Source: Leptobrachium leishanense
Lineage: Eukaryota > Chordata > Amphibia > Anura > Megophryidae
Direction: 5' to 3'
DNA length: 64,000 nucleotides
Assembly (NCBI GenBank): GCA_009667805.1
Contig: CM019067.1
Span: 158,429,049 to 158,493,048, forward strand
Part shown: positions 22,726 to 33,955 of the stretch, piece after piece
Layout: every line of letters begins with the position of its first letter
Position numbering within the stretch: position 1 is the stretch's first letter
Notes under the pieces: model-generated
What the model saw: only the letters and a program-made list of their open reading frames with translations
The model's database searches: none
Told to the model about the DNA's origin: nothing
Position numbers and translations under genes: made by a program

Positions 22726-23661
22726 TATAGCTGCTGATGTAACTGAATAGATCGGGGATCTCTTCTGCATTACCAAAACCTCCACCACTGCACACTTCCA
22801 CAATACCTCAGAGGGGTTACGGTGTGAAGGCACTTGCTGCCACCAAAGGCACAATATTTGGGTGCACTGCCACTGACACCTATACCAGATTCATATCATT
22901 GTAATATTTGACCGCAGGGTCCAACCCTGCACTCTTCCACAATACCTCAGAGGGGTTACTTACGGTGTGAAGGCACTTGCTGCCACCAAAGGCACAATAT
23001 TTGGGTGCACTGCCACTGACGCCTATACCAGATTCATATCATTTTAATATTGGACCGCAGGGTCCACCACTGCACTCTTCCACAATACCACAGAGGGCTT
23101 ACGGTGTGAAGGCACTTGCTGCCACCAAAGTCAAAATATTTGGGTGCACTGACTCCTGTACCAGATTCATATTATTTTAATATTTGACCGCAGGGTCCAA
23201 CCCTGCACTCTTCCACAATACCACAGAGGCAGTGTGACGGCACTGTTGTCGACACGAAAGGCCCAATTTTAAAGCACCTATTGTTACTTTCATCCAAAGC
23301 CTGCATACGTTTCACCATAATTTAGCCAAAAAAATCACTAAACTTGTTCTGCTTGTCCTAAAACGTCTCCTCTTTTCATACAGGCTGCCGCCCCAAACAG
23401 TTGTTTATGAATAGATTAAAGGAAAACCATTTACCGTCATTTGAAATGTCTTTTTTTTTTTTAAATGTTTCTATACATCCTACAAATCCGCCACTTCACG
23501 GGCAGGTTATGGGGACCTCCTAGGCACGATATTTGAAGGAATTTTTCGTTTTTATTCTTAACCTTTATTTCATGGAAAACTCACTGTTCCTTTAAAACCT
23601 TTTTTTTTTAAACTTTTTTTCCTTGTTTCCTGTCCCCCAGGGCACTACCCAGACCCCCATA
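22726..23661 (+). mobile_element. Second, truncated copy of the 12.6-kb hAT family
   Basis: It begins at the equivalent of the transposase C-terminus (ACTGAATAGATCGGGGA compares with GGAATAGATAGGGGA at 7076). It continues through about four satellite monomers (22780-23235) and then the unique 3' region shared with about 14055-14480. The LTR retroelement at 23662 cuts it, and its right end is not in the window. It has about four monomers against about 38 in the main copy. Confidence 0.85.
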
Positions 23662-24103
23662 TGTGGGGACATTAGACATCCCTCACCTGTATGTTGAATT
23701 AGCCAGGTCTCTCTGCTCTATAGCCTTCATTTACATATCACTAGACTCTTTGGTTAATTACAATATGCCCTTCCCTTGGGAAGACACACCTACTCCATTA
23801 TATGAACTCTCTGCAGTTCATTCTCTCTCTCCCTGTCCTGTGTAGTGGACACAGTCTCCCTGCTCTCCTGGTTGATAAGTATACACTATGGGCTTCTGGC
23901 CCTCTAGGCCTATTTGTTATTCTTCATATTGGCTGCTTTGTAAATCTTGTACATATGTGTTATATGTGATTTAGTGTGCTGTGTGTAATTCCTAATAAAT
24001 GTTTAATATAGTGGAAGAACCTGTCTTGTGCAATATATATATTTGTGTTGGGTGAGTGGTACACCAACACCTATATTTAAGTGCTCAGCGACCATTTACC
24101 ACA
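23662..24103 (+). repeat. 5' LTR of retroelement 1
   Basis: 442 bp starting TGTGGGGACATT and ending ACCACA. AATAAA near 23994 is followed by a GTGTTGGG-type downstream element, consistent with the R region. The 3' boundary is inferred from the TTTTGGCGACCACG that follows. Confidence 0.75.
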
Positions 24104-24106
24104 TTT

Positions 24107-24122
24107 TGGCGACCACGAAGTT
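24107..24122 (+). other. Putative primer binding site
   Basis: TGGCGACCACGAAGTT begins a few bases after the 5' LTR end, where a tRNA 3' end (CCA complement TGG) should pair. I do not assign the tRNA. Confidence 0.55.
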
Positions 24123-24854
24123 TAGAAAAATCCACTTAAGCATTTTGGAAATCATACAGTGTTGGCTAAATCTTAACACATATAGTATTGCTGGCTCCAG
24201 ATTTGTCTGACGGCCTAAGATATTTAAGGAGGTTTCTGCCTTCCATTTTAGTTAATCTTTTTGTTGTGCATTTTAATTCGTGTAATAGTCTGCAATGTTC
24301 TGTATTGTTGATCTTTAAATACAGATGTTGCTAATTTTTGGGCCTTGTAAACAAAGCACATGGTAAAACTGGTCTGACCAGTTTCTATAGGTTTTGGAAG
24401 GGGTAGGTGAGTGCTTTGATATGCAGTTTCTGCAGTTCCTAATACAGGGTTATTATTTAGTTCATTTGCAAACTAATTACTGGGCCATTTTTGCATATGA
24501 TTTTTTTTTTCTCTTTGTTGCTAGAATAGCATTTCCTTTGTCTTTTTGCTATTTTTAGGGCTTACAGGATTTATTTTTATTAGAAGTAGTTTAAATATAT
24601 TTGAATTGTTTACTGCTGAATGAGGTTGTGGGTGGTAGATTACCTCCTTTAGTGTTGAGAGGCTAGATAGCTTGTTTTGGTATATATTTATTGGTTTACT
24701 CAAAACACAGCCAGATTTCTTTTTTCTCTATTGGATCTACCACTGTTGGTTATTTGTTAGTTTCTTTCCATTATACTTGATTAGAGTGTTAGATCTATCA
24801 AGCGATATTACATTGGAGCATTGTGTTTAAACCTGCTCTTAGTTAGTTTGTTTT

Positions 24855-26379
24855 ATGCTTATCAGAATGCCTCCCCCAAGTGACAAATACTTTTCAAGTG
24901 CTGCTTGTACTTACTTCAGAAAATATATTGAAAAACATGGTGGCCCATATGAGTTACCTAAACCAGAGATTACTGAATGTGATTATCTGGATTATGGTTT
25001 TATGAATGTAATTACACAAATCGTTTCCAGCAAAAAAGGTAATTCCAATAAAAGAAAGAGTTTGGTAATTCAGTCATTGATTTCGGCAATTAAGGGTTTG
25101 TCAGATTTGGTAGTGGATTTAAAGACCAACAACAATGCACTGAAGAGCAGAATAGAGGTTGCCTTAGACAAAAGAGATTCCTTTAAGATAGCAGCGTTAA
25201 GTACATCCACCACCATTGAACAACTAAAAAAACAGGTAAAGGAACTGGAGGAGCAAAGAGCTGCATATGGGGACAAAATCATAGAACTACAGGATATGGT
25301 GATGGAGTATAAAAATAAAATTAAAAAAGTTACACACATGCCCACTTCATCCACCTATGTAGATATATCCAGGCCACAAAATCAGGAATCGGTTCAAACA
25401 TTGAACCAGAGAGCTAAGGATTCTTTCTGTCTCCCTGTTGCAGATATTATTTGTGTGCCACAGGCACCAGTAATTATAACAGAGACGTTTAATGTAACAG
25501 ACAGTCCCACAGGGTTTTCTAAGCAAACACAGCCAATGTCAATGGCAGATAAGGAACTTTTTAAAAAATGGTGGGGTTCCATGCCAGTTAATAATTTTAA
25601 CAATTTCACACATTGGTTCCAGAGAGGGGCAGAAAGGGTCAGAAAAGAGAGACTTGATATGGAAGAATGGACAGAGTTATTGGAAGATGCTTTGGGCCCT
25701 GTAAAAAGCAAGTTGTGGGGGTTTAATAGGTCAGGCAGAACAAATTGCAGCAACTAACTTCTACCTCCTCAGTTTTGAAAAAGAAATGTCTAACATTACT
25801 ATGAGGCCAACTGATGGTCCTCGAGAGGTGGCTCAACGTATATTGTTTTGGCATTCTCTGCGCCGATCACAGCAGCCAATGCCGCATGGTTCACCACAGC
25901 ATATAACTAGAGTGCTGGAGGCCCTTCCCAATGAGTGCCAAGACTTTGTTAAGCTGTTTGATCCGATGCCTTCAAACTTAGAATTGGTGCTATACAGAGC
26001 AGAAAAATGGGGGTTTGATCATTATAGAGACAGGCCATTTGTTGTTTCTGCAGTGAGGACGATTATGGAAAGATCCGTTAAGGGAACAGAAGAAAATTGG
26101 AGAGAGAGTAGTGGAAAACAACATAATAGAAAGCAACATAGATGGAGAGATAATGATCGAGAACTGTGGGGTGGAGACAATAAGTCAAGGGGGAGAAGTG
26201 ACAATAAGTGGAGAAGAAATGAGAATAATAATGGATATCTGGACAATAATTTGAGATGGAAAGAATGGGGAGATCACTGGATGACCCATAGATCAGAGAG
26301 CAAACAGACAAATAATAGACGGTGGGACAGTGATAACTGGAGAAAAGACAGAATATTGGGAATTAAAGAGAGACTCTGA
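24855..26379 (+). pseudogene. gag-like gene of retroelement 1, one frameshift
   Basis: Two frames overlap in content: 24855-25757 (300 codons; the second Met at 24867 may be the start) and 25786-26379 (197 codons). They are joined by a frame change near 25722. The first part has a long Lys/Glu/Leu-rich coiled coil (about residues 75-155), then a Trp-rich region (KKWWGSMP, THWFQRG) resembling the start of a capsid domain. The second part continues the capsid-like region and ends in an Arg/Asn/Trp-rich basic tail with no CCHC zinc knuckle, like a glycine-arginine or basic nucleocapsid. AGGACATGTAAGTCCC at 26443-26458 looks like a splice donor. The gag identity is inferred from position and layout. 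Confidence 0.65.
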
Positions 26380-26459
26380 AAGAATGCAGAATGAGCTCAA
26401 AGAATTGAGGGAGTTTGTAGAATCAGGAAAGGAGGAAAGAAAACAGGACATGTAAGTCC

Positions 26460-28825
26460 CTTCTGTTCTCCTCGATCACCGTAAATAAGACTTAGGTTTG
26501 GGGACATTCTTAGCTCTGATTTAATTAATTTATTTATTTTCTGCTAATTAACATGAGTTTTTCTTATTATTGAATCTGTGTAAATGATCACGTTTGTTGT
26601 TTTTTCTAGATAAAGAATGAAGAGCCGAGATCTGAGTTCCTTGCACACCCTACCCTAATAATAATATTGTAATTTTTCCAGGATATCAGGACCAGCTATG
26701 GAATGACAGATTCCATAAAATTTTTTATGTTTTATTTTATTTATTTTTTTAATCCCATAGTGGGGAGAGGAACAAGTCCCTGTGACCATAATTTATATAG
26801 AACAATGGGAAGAACATATCGCAGTCATTTTTTTTTCTTTTCATTTCTTCTTCGTTGCATTTTTATATTTTTTTTGTTTTGTTTATAGAGGGAAAATAAA
26901 ACTAAAATACTTGTCCAGGAGTGGGGGTACACAAATTGCGTTGGTTACAGTTGTATTTTCCATCTTTAATTATGTTTCCATTATGCAGAACTGGTTGCAT
27001 AATAAACTACAAATGTTGAATAAGTGTGTGAGATATTAGCTAAAGATAGTATTAAGTCACGGATGTGATTTGATTTGGCGGGACAGAAGTGTTATTTAAT
27101 TTATTTTACGGATCGTGTCTCTTATGGTATTTTGTACATTTGGGGATAAAAATGGGAAATACAGGATTTGAAAACGTGGGGCAAGGCATTTGGTTTTAAA
27201 AATTCTTTTTTTAATTATGTGCATACAATTTCTCATTGATAAGATGGGAATACAGATAATTGCATATTGGGTTTTGGTTTTAAAGATTTGCAATTTTTTT
27301 TTTTTTTTCCTTTATAAACTGGGAATGGGAAATATTGGATTTCACATGGGGCAATGGTTTGGTGTTAAAGGTTTCTATTTCTTTAACATTTTTTTTTAAA
27401 TTTTATTATTCTATTTTTTTTAAATAATTAAACAGCGGCATAATTCTTTTCAGTTCTTCTACTGGTATTACATGCATTCGGTGATAATTGAGCATGGGAG
27501 AATTGGCCATTTGTGTTTTTTCACATATTGGTATTATACAATTTTTAACACTTGCAAAATAAATTTTATCATTTCGAAAGAACAATGAAACGGGACAATA
27601 GCTTTGGTTTTAAATAGTTGCAATTTCTTTAACCTTTTTTAACAATATTATGAGTGCCTCAAAAAAAAATTTTTACTATGGATGGAAAGATTTTCTCTCA
27701 TGGGGCAATTTTATACAATTTTAATAAATTTTACACATGGGACAATGTGTTTGGGTTTTTAAAGGTTTGCAATTTTTTTTTTTTCCCATAACCTGCAAAT
27801 GTGGCTTTTTAAAGATGGGTTGTTTTTTTCCTTTTTAAGGATATTTACTGGATGAAAAATTTCAAGTTATTTTTACAACTATGGTATACACATAATGGAG
27901 AACATGCAGGGGAGACTGAAGAACTCTAGTCTCTTTATATTGCAGGAATATATATATATATATGAGTGAAATGTGCGGCTATGGGCAAAAGACCCTATGG
28001 TAATGTGTTCAATCCTTTATATAAAGAGTGAGGTGAGTGTTGAGATTGTATAATTAGTCTCTTCCACAGCTGAAACATAGATCAGACACCACAACTAAAC
28101 AGATGCTTGAAAGAAGATTTGCTGTTTTAAGATGACAGTGAAGATGCAATGACCTGCAAGAAGACATTGACCTGCCAACGCTGGTGTTTCAGGTGCTTAT
28201 ATTGTAATGGACTGAGTGAACAGAGGTGGGTGCATCTAAAGGAATAAGTGCACACCACAACTTTGCATACATGGACTTTACCAGTGAGTACACACGCTTT
28301 TGCACAATTCTCAAGCTCTGCGAAGACCAGTTAAGTTGACGTCACATAAATTCCAGGACTTATGAGAGAAGGCAAGCCAATGCTCCCAGGTTGTAAAAGC
28401 ATCAGAAATGGGTGTTAGCAAAGGCAAACTGCAACTCGTAAAACCCCAATGAACTCAAATTTTTTGATTCTCACTGGAGAATAAATCATTTCCCGGACAT
28501 TTGACCATATCCAGCTCTAGGAACAAGCAGCAATTTCTGTGATTCCCACAGGTGTCTGACTCTATGAACTTAGTTGTGTCCAGATTCTATGACAATTTTA
28601 ACTTCACCTCACATGAGCACATTATGTTTGGGTATATTTATGGTTTTACATGAGAAATTATATTTAAAGGGGTGGGACGTGGATTTATTCTTTCCACGTG
28701 TAAATGTCTCACCCCTTGTGTCTCTTGTCATATATATATATATATATATATATATCATTTTTTGTATTTTTTTTTGTTTTATATTTTTTTTTTATGAGGT
28801 GTTGCATCCGTTCAACAAAGAATAA
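26460..28825 (+). other. Non-coding interior of retroelement 1
   Basis: No reading frame above about 85 codons and no domain seen. From 27090 to 27860 it is T-rich with at least four degenerate repeats of GGG(A/G)CAATG..TTTGG(T/G)TTT followed by TTGCAATTT. This is where pol would lie in a complete element. A (TA)n run lies at 28731-28753. Confidence 0.6.
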
Positions 28826-28840
28826 GAAAAAGTGGGGGAA
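28826..28840 (+). other. Polypurine tract
   Basis: GAAAAAGTGGGGGAA immediately precedes the 3' LTR start TGTGGGGACA, the position where plus-strand DNA synthesis is primed. Confidence 0.8.
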
Positions 28841-28922
28841 TGTGGGGACATTAGACATCCCTCTCCTGTATGTTGAATTAGCCAGGTCTCTCTGCTCTAT
28901 AGCCTTCATTTACATATCACTA
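28841..28922 (+). repeat. Truncated 3' LTR of retroelement 1
   Basis: It matches 23662-23743 with one difference (CTCACC against CTCTCC), then breaks off into a mariner-type MITE fragment. Confidence 0.9.
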
Positions 28923-29347
28923 TCGGCAATTTTTTTTTTCATTTTTTTTTTTCAACAGTCCTTTTTATTATCAGCCATAGGTTCTTATATGTAAATTCCT
29001 GACATTTTCGTTTAGTATTTCTTTTGCAAACAGCATTTCAATTTTGAAACTTTCAAGCGTACTGTTTTTGGTTTTTTATTCTGTTCGTCAGCTTGTCGGG
29101 TTTTTCTGGCAGCTGGTCTGCACTGTGATCGGCGGCTCGTCAGCTTTTTTCATCGCTTCTGGCAGGTTTTTGGTGGATTTTCGGTGGGTGTTTGGCAGGA
29201 TTACGGTGGGTTTTCCCTGCACTCCGGGGACCCTGCGGTGAATGCTGAATTCACCGCAGGAAGGGGAACTTTGATTCCCCAAAGTGCAGGGAAATGAGAG
29301 AGCACCGAAATGTCGCCGGCATTTCGGTGCTCTCTGAGTAACCCCTA
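28923..29347 (-). mobile_element. Mariner-type MITE fragment
   Basis: In reverse orientation it matches about 54440-54880 of the 54433-55319 element, including GGCGGCTCGTCAGC and ATTTACATATAA-like blocks. It ends with the family terminus (complement TAGGGGTTACTCAGAGAGC) next to TA. The other end is missing. Confidence 0.75.
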
Positions 29348-29349
29348 TA

Positions 29350-30432
29350 GTCTTACAATATCAAACTTTCATACATTTTATATCTTTTGAGTGACAATCC
29401 TTCCCTTTAATATTGTTACGTATTTATAAGTTAACCAAAAATCCATGTTACAGAATAATGTTTTACTGAACAGAATGAATTTTCAGGTATTTTGCAATTT
29501 GAACCAAATTGAATGTATATATTATATTGTTAACGCCATACCATACTGTTTTGGTTTACAAAGTTCAAAGTTGAAATTTGGTCACATGGCTCAGTTTCCA
29601 AAGTTTTCAGCAGTAGTATAATGTCAGAAAAGGCAGTTTAAATAAACCCATTTATGATAATTACTGGATTAAATTGCGGGATCATAAACACTAAAATAAA
29701 TACCATCAAGTCAAGATCAAGCTCTCACACCAATGATGCATTTAGCAAACTTTGTACAAAAAAATCCCACAGGCTGTGTGAAGTCGTTTGAATGCATAGA
29801 TGTGTTTGGCTCATACTGTTTAGGCAAGCTAAGTAAAGTTAGATAGGATTAAACAGTCCAATATGAGAAGAAAAACTCATTAGTAGGGTGGCTGTTAGTC
29901 AATATGGCACTGATAAGGAATCTGCAAGTAAACAAAGAATTGATTTTAGTCTTTTTAGCAACCTGTGTTCGTTCATTTCTGTAATGCCACTTTCAGGAGC
30001 TGGCATTTAATAAGTAGATATTACTGTCTAACTATGTAAACGGCTGTGAACATAATTGTGCTCTGTACTTTTTATATGGAAACATGCACATGGCTATTCT
30101 CATTATATCGCTATATCGTCAATAATATGACCATCTTGGTGTAGAATAGCCTCTCGAATGTGGAAAATATAGAAGAGAATCGTTTGCCACCACTACTAGA
30201 CAAAAAAATGTCCACTTGATCATATGTACTGCCTGCTGGCTAAAAGCACTGGATACAAGCATTGTTATAAGCCCTCATTGAATAGGGGCAATAAAGATAA
30301 GGTGACCACAATCTAGCAGTTTATTTGGAAAAGACAGCCAAACAAACTGTTAGAAAGCACTCATCTCAAAGCATTATGCTGCTAACAAACAGGCTTTATC
30401 AAGAGATAAAGGGCTAAATTGCCTGCTGCTCT
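29350..30432. other. Non-coding interval, no feature recognised
   Basis: AT-rich single-copy-looking sequence; no gene, long repeat or element end identified. Confidence 0.5.
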
Positions 30433-31022
30433 TAAATACCCATCTCTCTATTCCAAATGTGGAGCATGTGATTCAGCGGCTTCTCGTTCCTTCCATCTGC
30501 TGTCACTGACATCACTGGTCCACGACCGGACTCCCTGCATCATTCGGCGTGCCCACACTACCTCCATGACCGGAGCCAGCCAATGGCGTACGAGCATCCA
30601 CTATAGTGGGCAGAGAGACTCTCTCGCTAGGTCGCTAAGCATATAGTGCTATGCACTGCCTAGCAGCAGACAGCATAGTTTGTTTTTAGGGTGAGCTTGT
30701 AGAATTTGCTAAGCGACTCTCTGCCCATTATGGCAAACCCTGATGGGGAGGTTTATAGTGATGTGCGCTGCCTGTCAACAGATAGCATAGTTTGGTTTTA
30801 GGGTGAATTTGTAGAAGTTGCTAAGTGACCTAGCGACTCTCTGCCCATTATGGCAAATGCTCGTATGCCATTGGCTGGCTCCAGTCACATGGGTAGTGTG
30901 GGCACGTCAAATGATGCAGGGAGTCTGTTCGCAGACCGGCGATGTCAGTGACGGCCGATGGAAGGAACGAGCAGTCTCTGAACCACATGCAGCGTATTCG
31001 AAATGGGGAAATGGGTATTTAT
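30433..31022. repeat. Foldback element with ~165-bp arms
   Basis: 30433-30600 and 30856-31022 are inverted copies (for example CGTTCCTTCCATCTGCTGTC against the complement near 30955). Inside, two direct repeats of about 100 bp (around 30645-30745 and 30756-30856) share GACAGCATAGTTTG and GCGACTCTCTGCCCATTATG. Confidence 0.85.
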
Positions 31023-31089
31023 TGTCCCTTGGACTCCTGGGAGTATCCCGGAAAGGTCACATATTGGACCTTGTTATGTTCTATACATT

Positions 31090-31165
31090 TTACTGGGCTG
31101 GATACATCTGGTAGTTGCAGCCGCATCAAGAGACCACAGCAAGCGCATCCTCTGTAGCCAAGTGG
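31090..31165. mobile_element. piggyBac-like right end
   Basis: Read as complement from TTAA (31166-31169) it is TTAACCACTTGGCTACAGAGGATGCG, quoted only in part here: CCACTTGGCTACAGAGGA. It matches the right end of the 12367-13419 element. The left partner was not found. Confidence 0.55.
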
Positions 31166-31171
31166 TTAAAA

Positions 31172-31565
31172 TAACAATGCTTTTTTATTTTGCCAAACGC
31201 AGCATTTCTTTTTTCTTTCCTTCAGTCTAGCTGCTTTCGGCGGGGGCTGTCTTTGTTCCTGAATCCTATTCAGAACCATGAACAGCAGCTATTCTTGGTG
31301 CAAAAATGTATTCAGCACCATGGTTATCAACTCAGTGGGGCTCTAGCTCTGCAGAGCTGCTCTCCATGGTGCTGAAAGCTATTCAGTACCGAAAATAGCT
31401 GTTGTCCTTGGTAGTGAATAGCTTTCAGCACCATGGAGAGCAGCTCCCCATGGTACTGAATAGGTTTCAGAACGATAGACGCCACCCGTCCTGAATGCAG
31501 CCAGACTGAAGGAAAGAAAAAAAACACTGTTTGGCAAAGAAAAAATAAGCACTGTTGTTTTAAAA
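31172..31565. repeat. Foldback with ~75-bp arms
   Basis: AACAATGCTTTTTTATTTTG at 31172 pairs with complementary sequence ending at about 31560, and CTTTCCTTCAGTCT pairs with AGACTGAAGGAAAG near 31503. Internal CAGCACCATGGAGAGCAGCT-type repeats also pair. Confidence 0.8.
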
Positions 31566-32759
31566 TAAATTAGGAATCAAAAAATTTCACAAAAAATGCC
31601 TAAAACAATCCTAAAAAATAAATAGATGTTTTGCTGTAAGTGAAAAGAATAAACGGTTGAATAAATATTTAATAAAAACGGGGAATATTTTTTACATTGA
31701 AACCTATGGGATTTGCCTGTTTAAACCTGGAGAACTGAACCACAGAAAATCAGTGCATTTCACTGACATTTCAGTGCTGTTTGGTGTTCTCTGAATAGAT
31801 TAACCATTACTTCTCTATAGGGAATTTCACTGCCGCAGAACCTGCACCGAACGGCACCATGACGCTATCCAACCTGTCGAACTGAACCACCAAAAATCAG
31901 GGCATTTCGCTGACATTTCGGTGGTGTTCGACGTTCTCTGATTAGATTAACTATTACTTCTCTATAGGAATTTCACTGCTGCCAAATTGCACCATGGCAC
32001 TGTCCAATCTGCTGAGCTGAACCACCGAAAATCAAGGCATTTCACTAGCATTTCGGTGGTGTTTGTTCTCTGAATAGATTAACCATTACTTCTGTATGAG
32101 GAATTTCACTGTTGCCGAAACTGCACTGAACGGCACCATGGTGAACTGAATCTCCGAAAATAAGGGCATTTCACTAAGATTTCAGTGGTGTTCGGCAATC
32201 TCTGAATAGAGTTTTTTGTGCGGCTGGTATTTTATTTTGGTTCCGGCTGGTATTTTATTTTGGTAACGGCTGGTATTTTTATTATAGCACAGGCTGGTAT
32301 TTTTGTATCCTGAAAAATGCCTAAAAAAATACCAAAAAAATTATAAATAGACTTTTTGCTGCTAATGAAAAGAATAAACGTCAATGGTTGAATAAATATT
32401 TAATAAAAACTGTGAATATGTTTTACATTTAATCCTATGGGATTCGCCTGTTTAAGGCTGTTCAATGAACCACCAAAAATCAGGGCATTTCAATGCTGTT
32501 TGGCGTTCTCTGAATAGATTAACTAACCACTACTTGTCTATGGTGAATCGAGTGTTTATGAAACGGTATAACGAATTGCACCTGTAAAAACTAAATCAAT
32601 TCACTTTATACTGTTTCTTTTTCATTCCATTTCTTTTTAGTTCGAATCCTTTAATTTTTCAGACCAATCGATTAGTGTTTCGGATGGAGCCAATTTGTAT
32701 TTCTTACGAAACAGTAAATTTCGTATGAATTATAATTCGGAACGAAACGCACATGTCTA
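31566..32759. mobile_element. Repeat mosaic ending in a hAT-like terminus
   Basis: 31730-32210 holds four diverged units of about 130 bp containing GAACTGAACCACCGAAAATC and GCATTTC..TGACATTTCGGTGG. The preceding and following blocks with TTTAATAAAAAC and ACATTGAAACCTATGGG also occur near 18100 and 55010. The right edge, complement TAGACATGTGCGTTTCG, resembles the starts at 45438 and 63841. The left edge is unclear. Confidence 0.55.
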
Positions 32760-32917
32760 TTACTTACCATCTCCCTTTTACTGGCAACTATGAATAGGGT
32801 GCAAAAGGAAAACACACATGACCACTCCTGTGTAAAACAATATTAAAATACGTATCTGCTTCCTCCAATAAAGCACTGTCCCTTCAATGCTGACAGGATG
32901 CAAAAAGAAAATATAGG

Positions 32918-32942
32918 AGTAGTATCTGCAATAAATCACATA
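32918..32942. repeat. Left part of an older foldback hit by the Tc1 element
   Basis: TATCTGCAATAAATCACATA before the Tc1 is the complement of TATGTGATTTTATTGCAGATA near 40752-40774. GTGCAGAC after the Tc1 (40702-40709) pairs with GTCTGCAC (40738-40745). Joining the Tc1 flanks gives one continuous inverted repeat. Confidence 0.75.
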
Positions 32943-33259
32943 TACAGTAAGGTCCAGAAATATTGGAACATCGACACAATTCTAACATCTTTGGCTCTAT
33001 ACACCACAACAATGGAGTTGGAATGAAACAAACACAATGTGCTTTAACTGCAGACTGTCAGCTTTAATTTGAGGGTATGTACATCCAACTCAGGTGAACG
33101 GTGTAGGACTTACAGCAGTTTGCAGATGTGCCTCCCACTTGTTAAGGGACCAAAAGTAATGGGACAATTGGCTTCTCAGCTGTTTCATGGCCAGGTGTGT
33201 GATATTCCCTCATTACCCCAATTACAATGTGCAGATAAAAGGCCCAGAGTTCATTTCAA

Positions 33260-33577
33260 GTGTGCTATTTGCATTTGGAATCTGTTGCTGTCAAATCTCA
33301 AGATGAGATCCAAAAACTGTCACTATCAGTGAAGCAAGCCATCATTAGGCTGAAGAAACAAAACAAACCAATCAGAGAGATAGCAAGAACATTAGGCGTG
33401 GCCAAAACAACTGTTTGGAACATTCTCAAAAAGAAGGAACGCACTGGTGAGCTCAGCAACACCAAAAGACCAGGAGACCACGGAAAACAACTGTGGTGGA
33501 TGACCAAAGAATTCTTTCCCTGGTGAAGAAAACACCCTTCACAACAGTTGGCCAGATCAAGAACACTCTCCAGGAGG
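33260..33577 (+). pseudogene. Tc1 transposase, N-terminal part
   Basis: Contains the first DNA-binding helix-turn-helix (AIIRLKKQNKPIREIARTLG, then VAKTTVWNILKK) that recognises the inverted repeats. After the GRPR-like linker (KRPG) the frame shifts by one base near 33475. The second helix-turn-helix region continues in the next frame up to the retroelement at 33578. The coding continues at 39691. Confidence 0.9.
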
Positions 33578-33793
33578 TATTGTATTTTTCAAAGCAAAAC
33601 ACAGACAATTAAAAGAATTTAGGAGTATTCCTAGGAAATATAAACGATTGATATTTGTGTCTCGTATAAATTTCTTATGAAATAATAATCCCTGATATAT
33701 TGGGGGCAACTGCCGAGATAGGTCCAATATAGACATATTGGAGGCTTGGCTGAGAAGTCCAATATATTTCACGTGCAGAGATTATATCCGACA
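33578..33793 (+). repeat. Truncated 5' LTR of retroelement 2
   Basis: Corresponds to about 39456-39690 of the 3' LTR, ending ATATCCGACA. It abuts Tc1 sequence directly at 33577, so the deletion removed the LTR start. Confidence 0.85.
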
Positions 33794-33796
33794 AAT

Positions 33797-33814
33797 TGGA
33801 GCCACTGTACCGAG
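33797..33814 (+). other. Putative primer binding site
   Basis: TGGAGCCACTGTACCGAG lies three bases after the LTR end, as expected for a tRNA primer site. The tRNA is not assigned. Confidence 0.65.
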
Positions 33815-33864
33815 ATTGTAGTTTTTGTTTGGAATATAATTGTCAGTATTGTCTGATTAGACAG

Positions 33865-33899
<35 letters not shown>

Positions 33900-33955
33900 A
33901 CTCCTTGTTGTATTTTGACTTGTGGTTTTACGGTTGTCTACTAAACAGTGCAAAA

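Larger units (their letters stand above)
23662..28922 (+). mobile_element. Pol-less LTR retroelement 1 (gag only)
   Basis: It has a 5' LTR (TG...CA), a primer-binding-like TGGCGACCACGAAG, a gag-like region, a polypurine tract and the first 82 bp of a 3' LTR. The two LTRs differ at 1 of 82 comparable positions, so insertion was fairly recent. No polymerase, RNase H, integrase or protease motif occurs between 26380 and 28826. It would therefore depend on another element's enzymes. It inserted into the hAT copy ending at 23661. The 3' LTR is cut by a mariner-type MITE fragment. Confidence 0.8.

Noticed and set aside
24855..25757. 300-codon frame as a host coiled-coil gene
   Set aside because: It lies between a LTR with primer site and a polypurine tract with matching LTR, and continues into a capsid-like and basic part, so a retroelement gag is the better reading.
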